64,000 nt of DNA. Origin: Ruminococcus sp. (lineage in GTDB: Bacteria; Bacillota; Clostridia; Oscillospirales; Ruminococcaceae). The notes beneath the pieces were generated by a model. It was not told the DNA's origin, searched no databases, and was given only the letters and a program-made list of their open reading frames with translations. Below, piece by piece: positions 33,525 to 41,977 of this stretch (its first letter is position 1; every line of letters starts with the position of its first letter). The position numbers and the translations under genes were made by a program. The stretch is from the NCBI RefSeq assembly GCF_017464355.1, contig NZ_JAFUAG010000017.1, positions 124,001 to 188,000 of the forward strand. Reading direction: 5' to 3'.

Positions 33525-33605
33525 AAAAGTTGAATGAAATGTGCTTATCTGCCGAAATATCGGAGAAATATCCAACTTTTACAGATGTATCATAAAAATT
33601 TTATG

Positions 33606-33634
33606 TTGACAAACTGAAACTTCGGCTGTATAAT
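33606..33634 (+). promoter_or_regulatory. Sigma-A promoter for the araC-GH27 operon
   Basis: TTGACA, 17 bases and TATAAT, 20 bases before the start codon. Confidence 0.85.
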
Positions 33635-33654
33635 ATCCTCGGAGGTGAGCGAAA

Positions 33655-34494
33655 ATGTCCAGAGCTGTTGAGATGCAGATATATCCATTTACAGAAAAGA
33701 CCGAAACTCTGCCCGTATGCCTGCGGGGCATAGGCGGTACACAGTACCAGGGCTATGTACAGCGTGAGGGCGGCTATTGCTGGGATCAGATACTATATTG
33801 TATCAGCGGCACGGGCTGCATGATACTTGACGGACAGAGTCATGATATCTCTGCGGGAGATGTCATCTTTCTGCCGAAGGCCTTTCCCCATGAATACTAC
33901 CCCTACGAGATAAGGTGGGAGGTGCGCTGGATAGTCTTTGACGGGGCAGGCATAGAGGGTCTGCTGGAACAGCTTGGGCTGGACAGGCCGCTGGTGCTGA
34001 AGCTTTCCGACCTGAAAGAACTGAACAAACTGTTCGATAAGATGTTCTCCTCTCTCAGGGCGGACAGGGTCAGCGGGATATACAAATGCTCAGGCCTTTG
34101 CTACGATATGCTGCTGGAACTGCACAATATGCTCAGCTATGAGAGAAAGCAGGGGGGCGCAGGCAGCGACCTTATCACCCCTGTGCTGAATTACATCGAG
34201 GAACACTACTGCCGTGACCTGCCTGTTTCCGAATTGGTGGAGCTGAGCGGGGTATCACACCAGTATCTGGGCAGGGTGTTTAGGCAGACTATCGGCACCT
34301 CTATAGAGAAGTATATCCGCAGCCGACGCCTTTGGGAAGCCAGGCACCTGCTGATAGAAACAGAGCTTTCCGTAACGGAGATAGCGAGCCGCTGCGGCTT
34401 TTCCGAGGCAGGATATTTCAGCACCGTCTTCCGCAGGGAGGAAGGCATTCCCCCTGTAGAATACAGAAGAAAAAGCAGACTAAAGATAAAGTGA
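33655..34494 (+). CDS. AraC-family transcriptional regulator
   Basis: A 279-residue regulator. The N-terminal cupin sensor (about residues 25-110; ISAGDVIFLPKAFPHEYYP) is followed by two helix-turn-helices (LPVSELVELSGVSHQYLGRV and LSVTEIASRCGFSEAGYFST). The alpha-galactosidase gene starts 10 bases downstream, so it is likely a galactoside-responsive activator of its own operon. A paralogue with similar sensor motifs is at 51532. GGAGGTGA precedes the ATG; the promoter is at 33606 and GAAACT-type sites lie upstream. Confidence 0.92.
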   Translation: MSRAVEMQIYPFTEKTETLPVCLRGIGGTQYQGYVQREGGYCWDQILYCISGTGCMILDGQSHDISAGDVIFLPKAFPHEYYPYEIRWEVRWIVFDGAGIEGLLEQLGLDRPLVLKLSDLKELNKLFDKMFSSLRADRVSGIYKCSGLCYDMLLELHNMLSYERKQGGAGSDLITPVLNYIEEHYCRDLPVSELVELSGVSHQYLGRVFRQTIGTSIEKYIRSRRLWEARHLLIETELSVTEIASRCGFSEAGYFSTVFRREEGIPPVEYRRKSRLKIK

Positions 34495-34504
34495 GGTAAG
34501 AATT

Positions 34505-35662
34505 ATGAAAACACCCCTTGCACTGGTGCCCCCTATGGGCTGGAACTCCTGGAACAGCTTCGGCTGGAACATAAATGATGAGCTTATACGCTCCACCGCC
34601 GACCTCTTTGTGGAAAGCGGCCTCAGGGACGCAGGCTATGAGTACATTATAATAGATGACTGCTGGAGCGAGAAGCAGCGTGATGAGAAGGGCAGGCTCG
34701 TGCCTGACAGGAACAAGTTCCCCGGGGGCATGAAGGCTGTGGCTGACTACGTTCATTCAAAGGGGCTTAAATTCGGTATGTATTCCTGTGCGGGTACCCA
34801 TACCTGTGCAGGTCACCCGGGCAGCTTTGAGCATGAATTCACCGATGCCGAGACCTTTGCGGAGTGGGGCGTTGATTACCTGAAATACGATTACTGCTAC
34901 AAGCCCCTGGCCGCAGACGGCGCCAACCTCTACCGCAGAATGTCCATGGCACTGCGCAGCTGCGGCAGGGATATACTGTTTTCTGCCTGCAACTGGGGGG
35001 CTGACAATGTGTATGACTGGATACGTTCCTCGGGTGCGCAGATGTTCCGTTCAACAGGGGATATCCAGGATAACTGGTTCAACATAAAGGGCATTATGGA
35101 GTCGCAGATAGACAAGTCGCCCTACAGCGGTAACTTCTGCCACAACGACATGGATATGCTGGTGGTGGGTATGCATGGAAATTCCCACAACACCGAGGTC
35201 CTCGGGGGAGTAGTGGGGGGCTGCACCGACACCGAGTACAAGACCCACTTCGCTTTCTGGGCGATGATGGCTGCGCCCCTCATCATCGGCTGTGATGTGA
35301 GGAACATGACCGATGTGACCGCGGAGATACTGATGAACAGGGATATCATCTCCATTGACCGTGATATGGAGTGCAGAGCCCCCTATGTCATCAGGCAGTG
35401 GAACAACCCCGACAATGTATTTGCCCTCGTTCGTCCCCTGAGTACAGGTGAATATGCCATAGGCCTTTTCAACCTCAGTGACAAAAAGGCTGAGATGTCA
35501 CTGCAGTTTTACGATATCGGCCTGCCCGTATCCTCGGGGAGAGGCCTTGAGCTGTACGATTGCTATGTTCATGCCGCCGCAGGTGTTTTCACCGAGAGGT
35601 ATGTGACACAGCTTGAGTCCCACGACTGTGCAGTGTTCAGGGCAAAGCCCGTAAAGCTCTGA
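34505..35662 (+). CDS. GH27 alpha-galactosidase
   Basis: A 385-residue glycoside hydrolase family 27 enzyme. The family start is PPMGWNSWNSFG, the nucleophile is Asp129 (YLKYDYC) and the likely acid/base is Asp186 (RSTGDIQDNW). DDCW at residues 51-54 and the GGNSHNTEV-type region complete the (beta/alpha)8 barrel, followed by a C-terminal beta domain. It has no signal peptide, so it would act in the cytoplasm on imported oligosaccharides, removing alpha-1,6-galactose from galacto(gluco)mannan or raffinose-type sugars. It is co-transcribed with the AraC gene before it and a small zinc-ribbon gene after it. Confidence 0.93.
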   Translation: MKTPLALVPPMGWNSWNSFGWNINDELIRSTADLFVESGLRDAGYEYIIIDDCWSEKQRDEKGRLVPDRNKFPGGMKAVADYVHSKGLKFGMYSCAGTHTCAGHPGSFEHEFTDAETFAEWGVDYLKYDYCYKPLAADGANLYRRMSMALRSCGRDILFSACNWGADNVYDWIRSSGAQMFRSTGDIQDNWFNIKGIMESQIDKSPYSGNFCHNDMDMLVVGMHGNSHNTEVLGGVVGGCTDTEYKTHFAFWAMMAAPLIIGCDVRNMTDVTAEILMNRDIISIDRDMECRAPYVIRQWNNPDNVFALVRPLSTGEYAIGLFNLSDKKAEMSLQFYDIGLPVSSGRGLELYDCYVHAAAGVFTERYVTQLESHDCAVFRAKPVKL

Positions 35663-35859
35663 TGAAAAGGGAATGTACCGAGTGCGGCAGGGAACTTCTT
35701 GCGGACGATATCGCCATTTTCCGCAAGCTGGTAAACAGGAATGCCGCTGAGTTTCTGTGCATGGATTGTCTGGCAGAAAAGCTGGGCTGCACCCGCTGTG
35801 ATATCGAAAAACTCATCGACTACTACCGCAGCACGGGCAAATGCACATTGTTCGTATGA
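35662..35859 (+). CDS. Small zinc-ribbon protein
   Basis: A 65-residue protein with cysteine pairs CTEC, CMDC and CTRC, suggesting a zinc-binding treble clef or ribbon (MKRECTECGRELLADD, then FLCMDCLAEKLGCTRCD). Its ATG overlaps the alpha-galactosidase stop (TGATG), so it is translated with it. Function is unknown; it is too short to be an enzyme and is probably a binding or regulatory adaptor. Confidence 0.65.
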   Translation: MKRECTECGRELLADDIAIFRKLVNRNAAEFLCMDCLAEKLGCTRCDIEKLIDYYRSTGKCTLFV

Positions 35860-35899
35860 AATTTACATGGTATGACCCTCACTTCAGCGGTCATCGGAA

Positions 35900-35937
35900 A
35901 AAGGCTGTGCGGCATTGCTGCTGCACAGCCTTTGGCT
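35900..35937 (+). terminator. Hairpin terminator of the araC-GH27 operon
   Basis: Stem AAAGGCTGTGC/GCACAGCCTTT; the T tract is short (TTTGGCTTTT). Confidence 0.65.
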
Positions 35938-36006
35938 TTTGCAAGACGAGTAATACAAAAATGCAGAGCCGCTGTGCAGCCCTGCATAACTGTTCTAAAA
36001 AGCTTA

Positions 36007-36101
36007 TCCCAATTTGGTTGTGTATTGTTTCCCCGCCGAAGGCGGGGAAACAATACGAAAAAAACATTCTGTATCATCAGCAATACACTTCAAAATCGGG
36101 A
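36007..36101 (+). repeat. MITE-like element, copy D
   Basis: A 95-base copy with ends TCCCAATTT/AAATCGGGA. The central perfect palindrome has a 16-base-pair stem (GTATTGTTTCCCCGCC with GAA loop). It lies just past the stop of the ABC-F gene on the - strand, where it could act as a 3' hairpin. Confidence 0.85.
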
Positions 36102-36108
36102 GAAAAGC

Positions 36109-37725
36109 TTATTCGATAAAGGACTTCATGCCCTGTTCTCTTCTCCATTCAAGGAACTCCTCGTAGGTGCCCATGCGGTCTATGCAGCCCTCGGGAGTTA
36201 TCTCGATTATGCGGTTAGCTACCGTCTGGACTATCTCGTGGTCGTGGCTGGCGAAGATGACAACGCCCTTGAAATCACGCAGGGCATTGTTAACTGCGGT
36301 GATAGACTCCAGGTCAAGGTGGTTGGTGGGTCTGTCAAGGAGGATAACGTTTGAGCCGAAAAGCATCATGCGGCTGAACATACACCTTACCTTCTCGCCG
36401 CCCGACAGTACCTGTACAGGCTTGTATATCTCGTCGCCCGAGAACAGCATACGTCCCAGGAAGCCTCTTAGGAAGGTATCTGTCACCTCAGAGGTGGAGT
36501 AGGGGCGCAGCCAGTCAACTATGCTCTCGTCGTGGCCGTTGAAGTATTCCGAGTTGTCCACAGGGAAGTAGGAACGTGAGGTGGAAACGCCCCACTTTAT
36601 GGTGCCCTCGTCAGGCTCGACTTCCTCTGCCAGTATCTTGAAAAGCAGGGTTATGGCCTGCTCGCTCTCACCGATGAAAGCCACCTTGTCGGTGCGGGAA
36701 AGGGTGAAGCTCACATTGTTCAGCAGCTTTACACCGTCAACGGTCTTGGATATGCCGTTGACTTTCAGTATGTCCTTGCCCAGCTCCCTGTCTATGTTGA
36801 AGCCGATGAAAGGGTATTTTCTGGAAGATGCAGGCATCTCCTCAACGGTCAGCTTGTCCAGCAGCTTGCGCCTTGCAGTAGCCTGGCGGGACTTTGACTT
36901 GTTGGCGGAGAAACGGTTGATGAACTCCTGCAGTTCCTTTATCTTTTCCTCAGCCTTCTTGTTCTGGTTCTTTATGAGCCTCTGCATAAGCTGTGAGGAC
37001 TCGTACCAGAACTCGTAGTTGCCTACATACATCTTTATCTTGGTGTAGTCGATGTCAACTATATGGGTGCAGACATTGTTCAGGAAATGTCTGTCATGGC
37101 TGACTACCAGCACGGTGCCGAAGTAGTCTGCCAGGAAATCCTCCAGCCAGCGTATGGCGTCGATATCCAGGTGGTTGGTAGGCTCGTCCAGCATGATGAT
37201 ATCGGGGTTGCCGAACAGCGCCTGAGCCAGCAGCACCTTGACCTTCTCGTTACCCGAAAGCCCTGCCATCTGCTGATAAAGCAGCTCCTCGGGAAGACCT
37301 AAGCCCTGTATCAGCTTTGAGGCGTCGCTCTCAGCCTCCCAGCCGTTCAGTTCAGCAAACTCGCTTTCCAGCTGGCCTGCACGGTCGCCGTCCTCCTCGG
37401 AGAAATCCTCCTTGGCATACAGCTCGTCCTTTTCCTTCATGATGTCGTAAAGGCGCTTGTTGCCCATTATCACCGTATCGAGAACGGTGTATTCGTCAAA
37501 GGCGAAGTGATCCTGCTTCAGCACCGAGAGCCTTTCGCCCTTGGTGATGGCTACCTCACCTGTGGTAGGCTCCAGCTCGCCGTTGAGTATGCGCAGGAAA
37601 GTCGATTTGCCCGCGCCGTTGGCACCGATTATGCCGTAGCAGTTGCCGTTGGTGAATTTGAGGTCAACGTCCTTGAACAGCAGCTGTCCGCCAAAGGACA
37701 GGCTGACGTTTGAAACTGTTATCAT
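36109..37725 (-). CDS. ABC-F family ATPase with degenerate second nucleotide-binding domain
   Basis: A 538-residue soluble protein with two ABC domains joined by a linker and no membrane part, so ABC-F (YkpA/YbiT/EttA type), acting on ribosomes. Domain 1 is complete: GANGAGKST, LSGNEKVKV and MLDEPTNHLD. Domain 2 has no usable Walker A (GESEQAITLL near residue 350), and the catalytic Glu after Walker B is Arg (LLDRPTNHLD near 460), while its LSGGEKVRC signature remains. It would hydrolyse ATP at one site at most. It could be a translation factor or a weak antibiotic-resistance protein; no drug-specific linker can be recognised by eye. Repeat copy D lies at its 3' end. Confidence 0.88.
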   Translation of the reverse strand: MITVSNVSLSFGGQLLFKDVDLKFTNGNCYGIIGANGAGKSTFLRILNGELEPTTGEVAITKGERLSVLKQDHFAFDEYTVLDTVIMGNKRLYDIMKEKDELYAKEDFSEEDGDRAGQLESEFAELNGWEAESDASKLIQGLGLPEELLYQQMAGLSGNEKVKVLLAQALFGNPDIIMLDEPTNHLDIDAIRWLEDFLADYFGTVLVVSHDRHFLNNVCTHIVDIDYTKIKMYVGNYEFWYESSQLMQRLIKNQNKKAEEKIKELQEFINRFSANKSKSRQATARRKLLDKLTVEEMPASSRKYPFIGFNIDRELGKDILKVNGISKTVDGVKLLNNVSFTLSRTDKVAFIGESEQAITLLFKILAEEVEPDEGTIKWGVSTSRSYFPVDNSEYFNGHDESIVDWLRPYSTSEVTDTFLRGFLGRMLFSGDEIYKPVQVLSGGEKVRCMFSRMMLFGSNVILLDRPTNHLDLESITAVNNALRDFKGVVIFASHDHEIVQTVANRIIEITPEGCIDRMGTYEEFLEWRREQGMKSFIE

Positions 37726-37778
37726 TCTACTAAACTCCTTACTCTATACTGAAATATCTTTATCGCTGTAAGACAGGC

Positions 37779-38246
37779 TCATCTGTCTTCGGGCAGTATC
37801 ATCTCATGTTCCATGGGGACAAAGCCGTACTTCTCATAAAGTGGCCTGCCCGCCGCCGTAGCTTCCAGGGTGATGTGTGTCACGCCGCGCTCTTTGGCAT
37901 CTTTCACCAGCAGATCCAGCATTTTCAGCGCTATGCCCTGCCTGCGGTATGAGGGGTCAGTGTACATATTCATTATGTAGGCTTTTCTGCCTGTGTCATT
38001 ATCGCAGGTAGGCATGACCCTGTAGTAGCTGATACCCCCTGCGCCCACGACTTTTTCGCCCTCAAAGGCCAGGTAAGCCGTGTGGCTGTCATCGGCCAGG
38101 GCTTTTTCGTAGTATAGCCTTGACTGTTCCTCCACTTCGGACATATCAGCGTCATCATCAAGCAGGTTCGATGCACGCAGTACCCTGACCCGCATATCTG
38201 TCAGCAGGGGAATGTCATTTATTGTGATTCTGCGGTATTCTGCCAT
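37779..38246 (-). CDS. GNAT-family N-acetyltransferase
   Basis: The 155-residue acetyltransferase has the acetyl-CoA loop MYTDPSYRRQGIALKML and the later ATAAGRPLYEKYGF motif of GNAT enzymes. The substrate is unknown. ATG 38246 has AAGGAGG upstream; the longer open frame extends beyond the promoter region. A TATAAT on the - strand lies near 38275-38280. It lies 53 bases upstream of the ABC-F gene on the same strand and may be read with it. Confidence 0.88.
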   Translation of the reverse strand: MAEYRRITINDIPLLTDMRVRVLRASNLLDDDADMSEVEEQSRLYYEKALADDSHTAYLAFEGEKVVGAGGISYYRVMPTCDNDTGRKAYIMNMYTDPSYRRQGIALKMLDLLVKDAKERGVTHITLEATAAGRPLYEKYGFVPMEHEMILPEDR

Positions 38247-38346
38247 AGTATCCGCCTCCTTGTCGCACCTTAAAATTATAACATATCGGAAGTCACTTTG
38301 TAAATCGGCAGAATACACGGAAAAACTCATCATTTGAATAAAGCAG

Positions 38347-38375
38347 TTGACTGTTTGGGGAAAATGAGTTATAAT
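38347..38375 (+). promoter_or_regulatory. Sigma-A promoter for the 170-residue membrane protein gene
   Basis: TTGACT, 17 bases and TATAAT. It excludes start codons before about 38382. Confidence 0.75.
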
Positions 38376-38441
38376 ATATCGGTAAAGGTGCTGCCGCAGG
38401 CAGAGATACATGAAGAGATGATACGAAGAGGAATGGGACAA

Positions 38442-38954
38442 ATGGAAAATAAAAAGCTGGTCAGCAACCTGTTTATGACCACACTTTTCTGGATACTGGA
38501 ATGGCTGCTGGCAGCAGCAGCTTTCCGCCTGATGTTTGCAAGGCTGGAAAGTACAGGCAAGTCTGAAGCTGCTTCTTTGTTACCCGTCACGGTCTACAAG
38601 CCTGACCCTGTTTGCTATATGCTCGGGGCGCTGCTGAGCCTGGGGGCTATGGCGCTGGTGTGGCATTTTCTGCTGCACAGGAATCTGCTGTACGTCCATG
38701 CCCACGGCGGTGAGGGCTGGAAGCTCATATGGTATGCGCTGTCGTTCATAGGCATGGGCGGAGATCTGGTGGCGTTTTTAATGGTGTACACCAGGTGCGT
38801 CGGCATACTTGGCACCGTAAGACCTGCTATACTCAGTCGGTTCTATGTGCTGTACATAGCCTGTCAGGTCACGCTGATAATCATAGGCAATATCAGGATC
38901 AACAATGCAGATACTGCCGGTGCTGAAAAAAGCGAGGCTGAGCGTGACGCATAA
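38442..38954 (+). CDS. Four-helix membrane protein of unknown function
   Basis: A 170-residue protein with helices at about residues 8-30, 55-75, 95-118 and 135-155. The start at ATG 38442 follows AGAGGA; earlier in-frame starts lie before the transcription start. No family is recognised. It opens a likely run of + genes (DUF2461, flavodoxin/ferredoxin, membrane protein) to 41209. Confidence 0.6.
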   Translation: MENKKLVSNLFMTTLFWILEWLLAAAAFRLMFARLESTGKSEAASLLPVTVYKPDPVCYMLGALLSLGAMALVWHFLLHRNLLYVHAHGGEGWKLIWYALSFIGMGGDLVAFLMVYTRCVGILGTVRPAILSRFYVLYIACQVTLIIIGNIRINNADTAGAEKSEAERDA

Positions 38955-38989
38955 GCATTGCTGGCAAAAATTTTCTCTGAGGTGATAAA

Positions 38990-39673
38990 ATGGCATTTAC
39001 TCCAAAGGCTCCCGAATTTTTGTATGAGAACTATTCCCGCAACGACAAGGAATGGTTCAGGAAACACAAGGATATATATGAAAAGGAAGTTGTACTGCCC
39101 ATGCGGGAGATGATAGAGTATCTTTCGCCACTTATGGACAGCATTGACCCCATGATAGTGTGCAGCCCCCGCAAGGTCAGCCGCATTTACCGTGATGTCA
39201 GGCTCATCAAGGACGGTATGTTCTTCAAGCAGTCCATATGGTTCTCGCTCATGCGCCCCAAGGAGCGCTTTGACAGCAAGCCCGAATTCTTCTTCTGGAT
39301 AAACCCCGAGAATTTCGGCTGGGGCTGCGGCTACTACCATATAGCCACACCTGTTATGGAGAATATACGCTCGCTCATACTCGCACGGGACAAGACCGCC
39401 ATGGACGCCATTGCAGCCTATGAGGCTCAGCAGACCTTTGTGCTGGAGGGCGAGATGTACAAGCGGGACAGATTTCCCGAGGAACCCGAGAACCTTAAAA
39501 ACTGGCTGAACCGCAAAAATCTGTCAGTGTATTTTCAGTGCGAGGACCCCGAGCTGTTTTTCAGTGACGGTCTTAAGGAACGGGTGAGGAGCGATTTTGA
39601 GATGATAGCCCCCGTGTATAAGCTGTTTGTCAGGGCGGAGGACATGGAGGCTGCAAAGAACGAACAAGGCTAG
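38990..39673 (+). CDS. DUF2461 family protein
   Basis: The 227-residue soluble protein matches the widespread uncharacterised DUF2461 family through FLYENYSRNDKEWFRKHK near the start and FFKQSIWFSLMRP, then FFFWINPENFGWGCGYYH. The family's biochemical role is unknown. GAGGTGAT precedes the ATG. It is followed 17 bases on by the flavodoxin/ferredoxin gene. Confidence 0.85.
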   Translation: MAFTPKAPEFLYENYSRNDKEWFRKHKDIYEKEVVLPMREMIEYLSPLMDSIDPMIVCSPRKVSRIYRDVRLIKDGMFFKQSIWFSLMRPKERFDSKPEFFFWINPENFGWGCGYYHIATPVMENIRSLILARDKTAMDAIAAYEAQQTFVLEGEMYKRDRFPEEPENLKNWLNRKNLSVYFQCEDPELFFSDGLKERVRSDFEMIAPVYKLFVRAEDMEAAKNEQG

Positions 39674-39690
39674 TTTCATGAGGTGATAGT

Positions 39691-40458
39691 ATGGTCATAT
39701 ATTTCAGCGGAACAGGCAACACCCGTTATGCCGCAGAGGTCATAGGCGAGCTGCTGCACAATGAGGTCAAGGATATAAAGAAACTCATACGTCAGGGCGG
39801 GCGGACGAAGTTTTATTCCGAGGCGCCCTATATCATCTGCGCACCCATATATGCCTGGCGGTTCCCGCCGCTGGTGGAGGGCTTTATTGCTGACTCGGAC
39901 TTCTGGGGGAGCAATGAGGTGTACTTTGTTGCCACCTGCGAGAGCCAGACGGGCAATGCCGCAAAATACCTGAAAAAGATATGCGATGAAAAGGGCTTGA
40001 AATTCATGGGCTTTGCAGGGGTGCCCATGCCCGAGAACTACATCGTGATGTACAAGGTGCCCGATGAGGAGGAGCAGAAGAAGATATTCTCCCGTGCGGA
40101 CAGGGAACTGGTGCGCATATGCAACACCATCGTCCGCCGCGAACAGCTCACCGACAGCCTTGACATGAAGCTGGCAAAGCCCTTTACCTCGCTGGTGAAC
40201 CCCTGGTTCTTCGGGGCTGTGGTAAGCACGAAGAAATTCCATGCCACCGATAAATGCATAAGCTGCGGCAAGTGCAGCGGGGTCTGTCCCTACAACAGCA
40301 TAAGCCTGAAAAACGGCAGGCCTGTCTGGGGAGAAAAATGCACCCACTGTATGGCCTGCATAAGCAATTGTCCCACCGAAGCCATTGAATACGGCAGAAA
40401 GACCGTGGGTAAGCCCAGATACCTGTGCAGGCGCAAACCTAAGATAACCTGGAGATAG
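39691..40458 (+). CDS. EFR1-type flavodoxin-ferredoxin fusion protein
   Basis: A 255-residue protein. The N-terminal flavodoxin-like domain has FMN loop FSGTGNTRYAAE. The C-terminal two-[4Fe-4S] ferredoxin domain has CISCGKCSGVCPYNSI and CTHCMACISNCPTEAI. This clostridial family (EFR1) carries electrons between ferredoxin-like donors and flavoenzymes, in the cytoplasm. It is co-transcribed with DUF2461 upstream and a membrane protein four bases downstream. Confidence 0.9.
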   Translation: MVIYFSGTGNTRYAAEVIGELLHNEVKDIKKLIRQGGRTKFYSEAPYIICAPIYAWRFPPLVEGFIADSDFWGSNEVYFVATCESQTGNAAKYLKKICDEKGLKFMGFAGVPMPENYIVMYKVPDEEEQKKIFSRADRELVRICNTIVRREQLTDSLDMKLAKPFTSLVNPWFFGAVVSTKKFHATDKCISCGKCSGVCPYNSISLKNGRPVWGEKCTHCMACISNCPTEAIEYGRKTVGKPRYLCRRKPKITWR

Positions 40459-40462
40459 AGAT

Positions 40463-41209
40463 ATGGAACTTGAAGCGGGAAACAATATAGTCAAACCCAT
40501 AAAAAAGCCCCTTGCCAAGGGCGAACGCTCGGCGGCGGGGGGAACATGGTGTACGGTGCTATTGCCTGTTGCAGGGCTTTTTCTGGAGATATTTGCTGTA
40601 GACAAATTCTCGGGGGCGGCGCTGTGGCTGACGGTCATAGTGTTCATCTGGCTGGGCTGCTTTGCTGACTTTAAGCAGATCAGCCCCGACCTCAGTGAGG
40701 ATAAGCGTGCAAAGCTGAAAAAGCTGCGCTTTATACCCCCTGTATACCTGTACGTGCGGGAAAGCATGACCGCAGGCATACGCACAAAGGGGCTGGCACT
40801 GGCCATGCTCATGGCAGCAGCTGCATTCGCCAACGGCTTTACCCAGGGGCTGCTGCTGGACGAAACGAATATCCCCCCGAAGCTGGAGGGGGCAGCTGTG
40901 GGAAATATGGACGACTTCAAGGGCAGCGACAGCACTATCGGAGATAAGCTTGAGGCCTGGTTCGATGAGGGAAAATACGATATCTCCTGCACCCATACGG
41001 GCGATATCTTCTCAGTGACTTTCAGCGGCACCCGCGAGGGCGCGGAAGCGGCTGTCACCATTGACATCGAGCATGACGGCTTTGCCTACAAGGAGATAAG
41101 TCCCGAAAAGATAGTCCTGGGCGGCAGTGAGCTTGACGATGAGGACTTCGATAAGACCCTGAAAGAGATCTTCGCCGACGAAACAGAAGAGAGCGAAGAA
41201 AGCGAATAA
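40463..41209 (+). CDS. Membrane protein with acidic C-terminal domain, unknown function
   Basis: A 248-residue protein with helices at about residues 30-48, 52-70 and 110-128, then an outside or cytoplasmic domain ending in an acidic ETEESEESE tail. No motif is recognised. It starts four bases after the flavodoxin-ferredoxin gene, so it is co-translated with it and might be its membrane partner, which is inference from position. A terminator follows. Confidence 0.6.
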   Translation: MELEAGNNIVKPIKKPLAKGERSAAGGTWCTVLLPVAGLFLEIFAVDKFSGAALWLTVIVFIWLGCFADFKQISPDLSEDKRAKLKKLRFIPPVYLYVRESMTAGIRTKGLALAMLMAAAAFANGFTQGLLLDETNIPPKLEGAAVGNMDDFKGSDSTIGDKLEAWFDEGKYDISCTHTGDIFSVTFSGTREGAEAAVTIDIEHDGFAYKEISPEKIVLGGSELDDEDFDKTLKEIFADETEESEESE

Positions 41210-41268
41210 AAATATCCCTGTTCAGCCGTGCTTTGGCAATGCACATCGGGACAGGGAGCAAAAAATAA

Positions 41269-41293
41269 CGCCGACAGCCGTCGGCGCTTTTTT
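41269..41293 (+). terminator. Intrinsic terminator
   Basis: Stem CGCCGAC/GTCGGCG with loop AGCC is followed by CTTTTTT. A second TCCCTGT/ACAGGGA hairpin lies just before it (41215-41256). Confidence 0.85.
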
Positions 41294-41951
41294 ATCTGTT
41301 CAGGTCCTCCACCACGTCTATGACATCTGCCAGGGTCTTGCAGCAGGCGAACATCAGGCTTGCTGTTTCGGGGTCGGGCTGGGAGAGGTCGGGGACGAAT
41401 ACGGGTACGCAGCCTGCGCTTTTGGCGGACTTTATGCCGTTGGGTGAGTCCTCCAGGGCTATGCACTGTGCGGGGGGCAGCCCCAGTTCTGCGGAGGCCG
41501 TAAGGTAGATATCGGGGTCGGGCTTGGAGCTTTTTACCATGTTCCCGCAGACGACCTTGTCAAAAAAGTGGTACACCCCGATAGACTCCAGATACAGCTT
41601 GGTGCGCACATTATCCGTGGCGGTGGCCACTGCCAGCCGCAGACCTTTTTCCCTGCCGTAGGCGATGAGTTCGTCAAGGCCGGGCTTTTTTTCTATGCCG
41701 TTCTCGGCGATGTAGGCATTCATCAGTTCTATCCTTTTCAGGCGGACTTTAGCGTAGTCAAAATCGGGGCTGACCTCAGCCTGCAGCTTGGGACCCGCAT
41801 ATTTTCCCGCCAGTGACCTTATGCCCAGAACGTGTTGCTGAGTCATCTCCCACCCGTAGAAAGCCGCAGCCTCCCGCCAGAACCTGGTGAGCAGCTTTTC
41901 GGTGTCCACCATAAGTCCGTCCATGTCAAATATAAGTCCGTTGATCTTCAT
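41292..41951 (-). CDS. HAD-superfamily phosphatase/phosphomutase (subfamily IA, beta-PGM-like)
   Basis: The 219-residue HAD enzyme has motif I FDMDGLMVDTE (two Asp), motif II VATATDN, motif III SSKPDPDIYL and motif IV ALEDSPNGIKSA. The cap domain sits between motifs I and II, as in beta-phosphoglucomutase-like proteins that dephosphorylate or isomerise sugar phosphates. The substrate is undetermined. It follows 26 bases after the metallo-beta-lactamase-fold gene on the same strand, in one operon. Confidence 0.9.
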   Translation of the reverse strand: MKINGLIFDMDGLMVDTEKLLTRFWREAAAFYGWEMTQQHVLGIRSLAGKYAGPKLQAEVSPDFDYAKVRLKRIELMNAYIAENGIEKKPGLDELIAYGREKGLRLAVATATDNVRTKLYLESIGVYHFFDKVVCGNMVKSSKPDPDIYLTASAELGLPPAQCIALEDSPNGIKSAKSAGCVPVFVPDLSQPDPETASLMFACCKTLADVIDVVEDLNR

Positions 41952-41977
41952 TTTACTTTTCCTCGCTTAAGTGTCTG

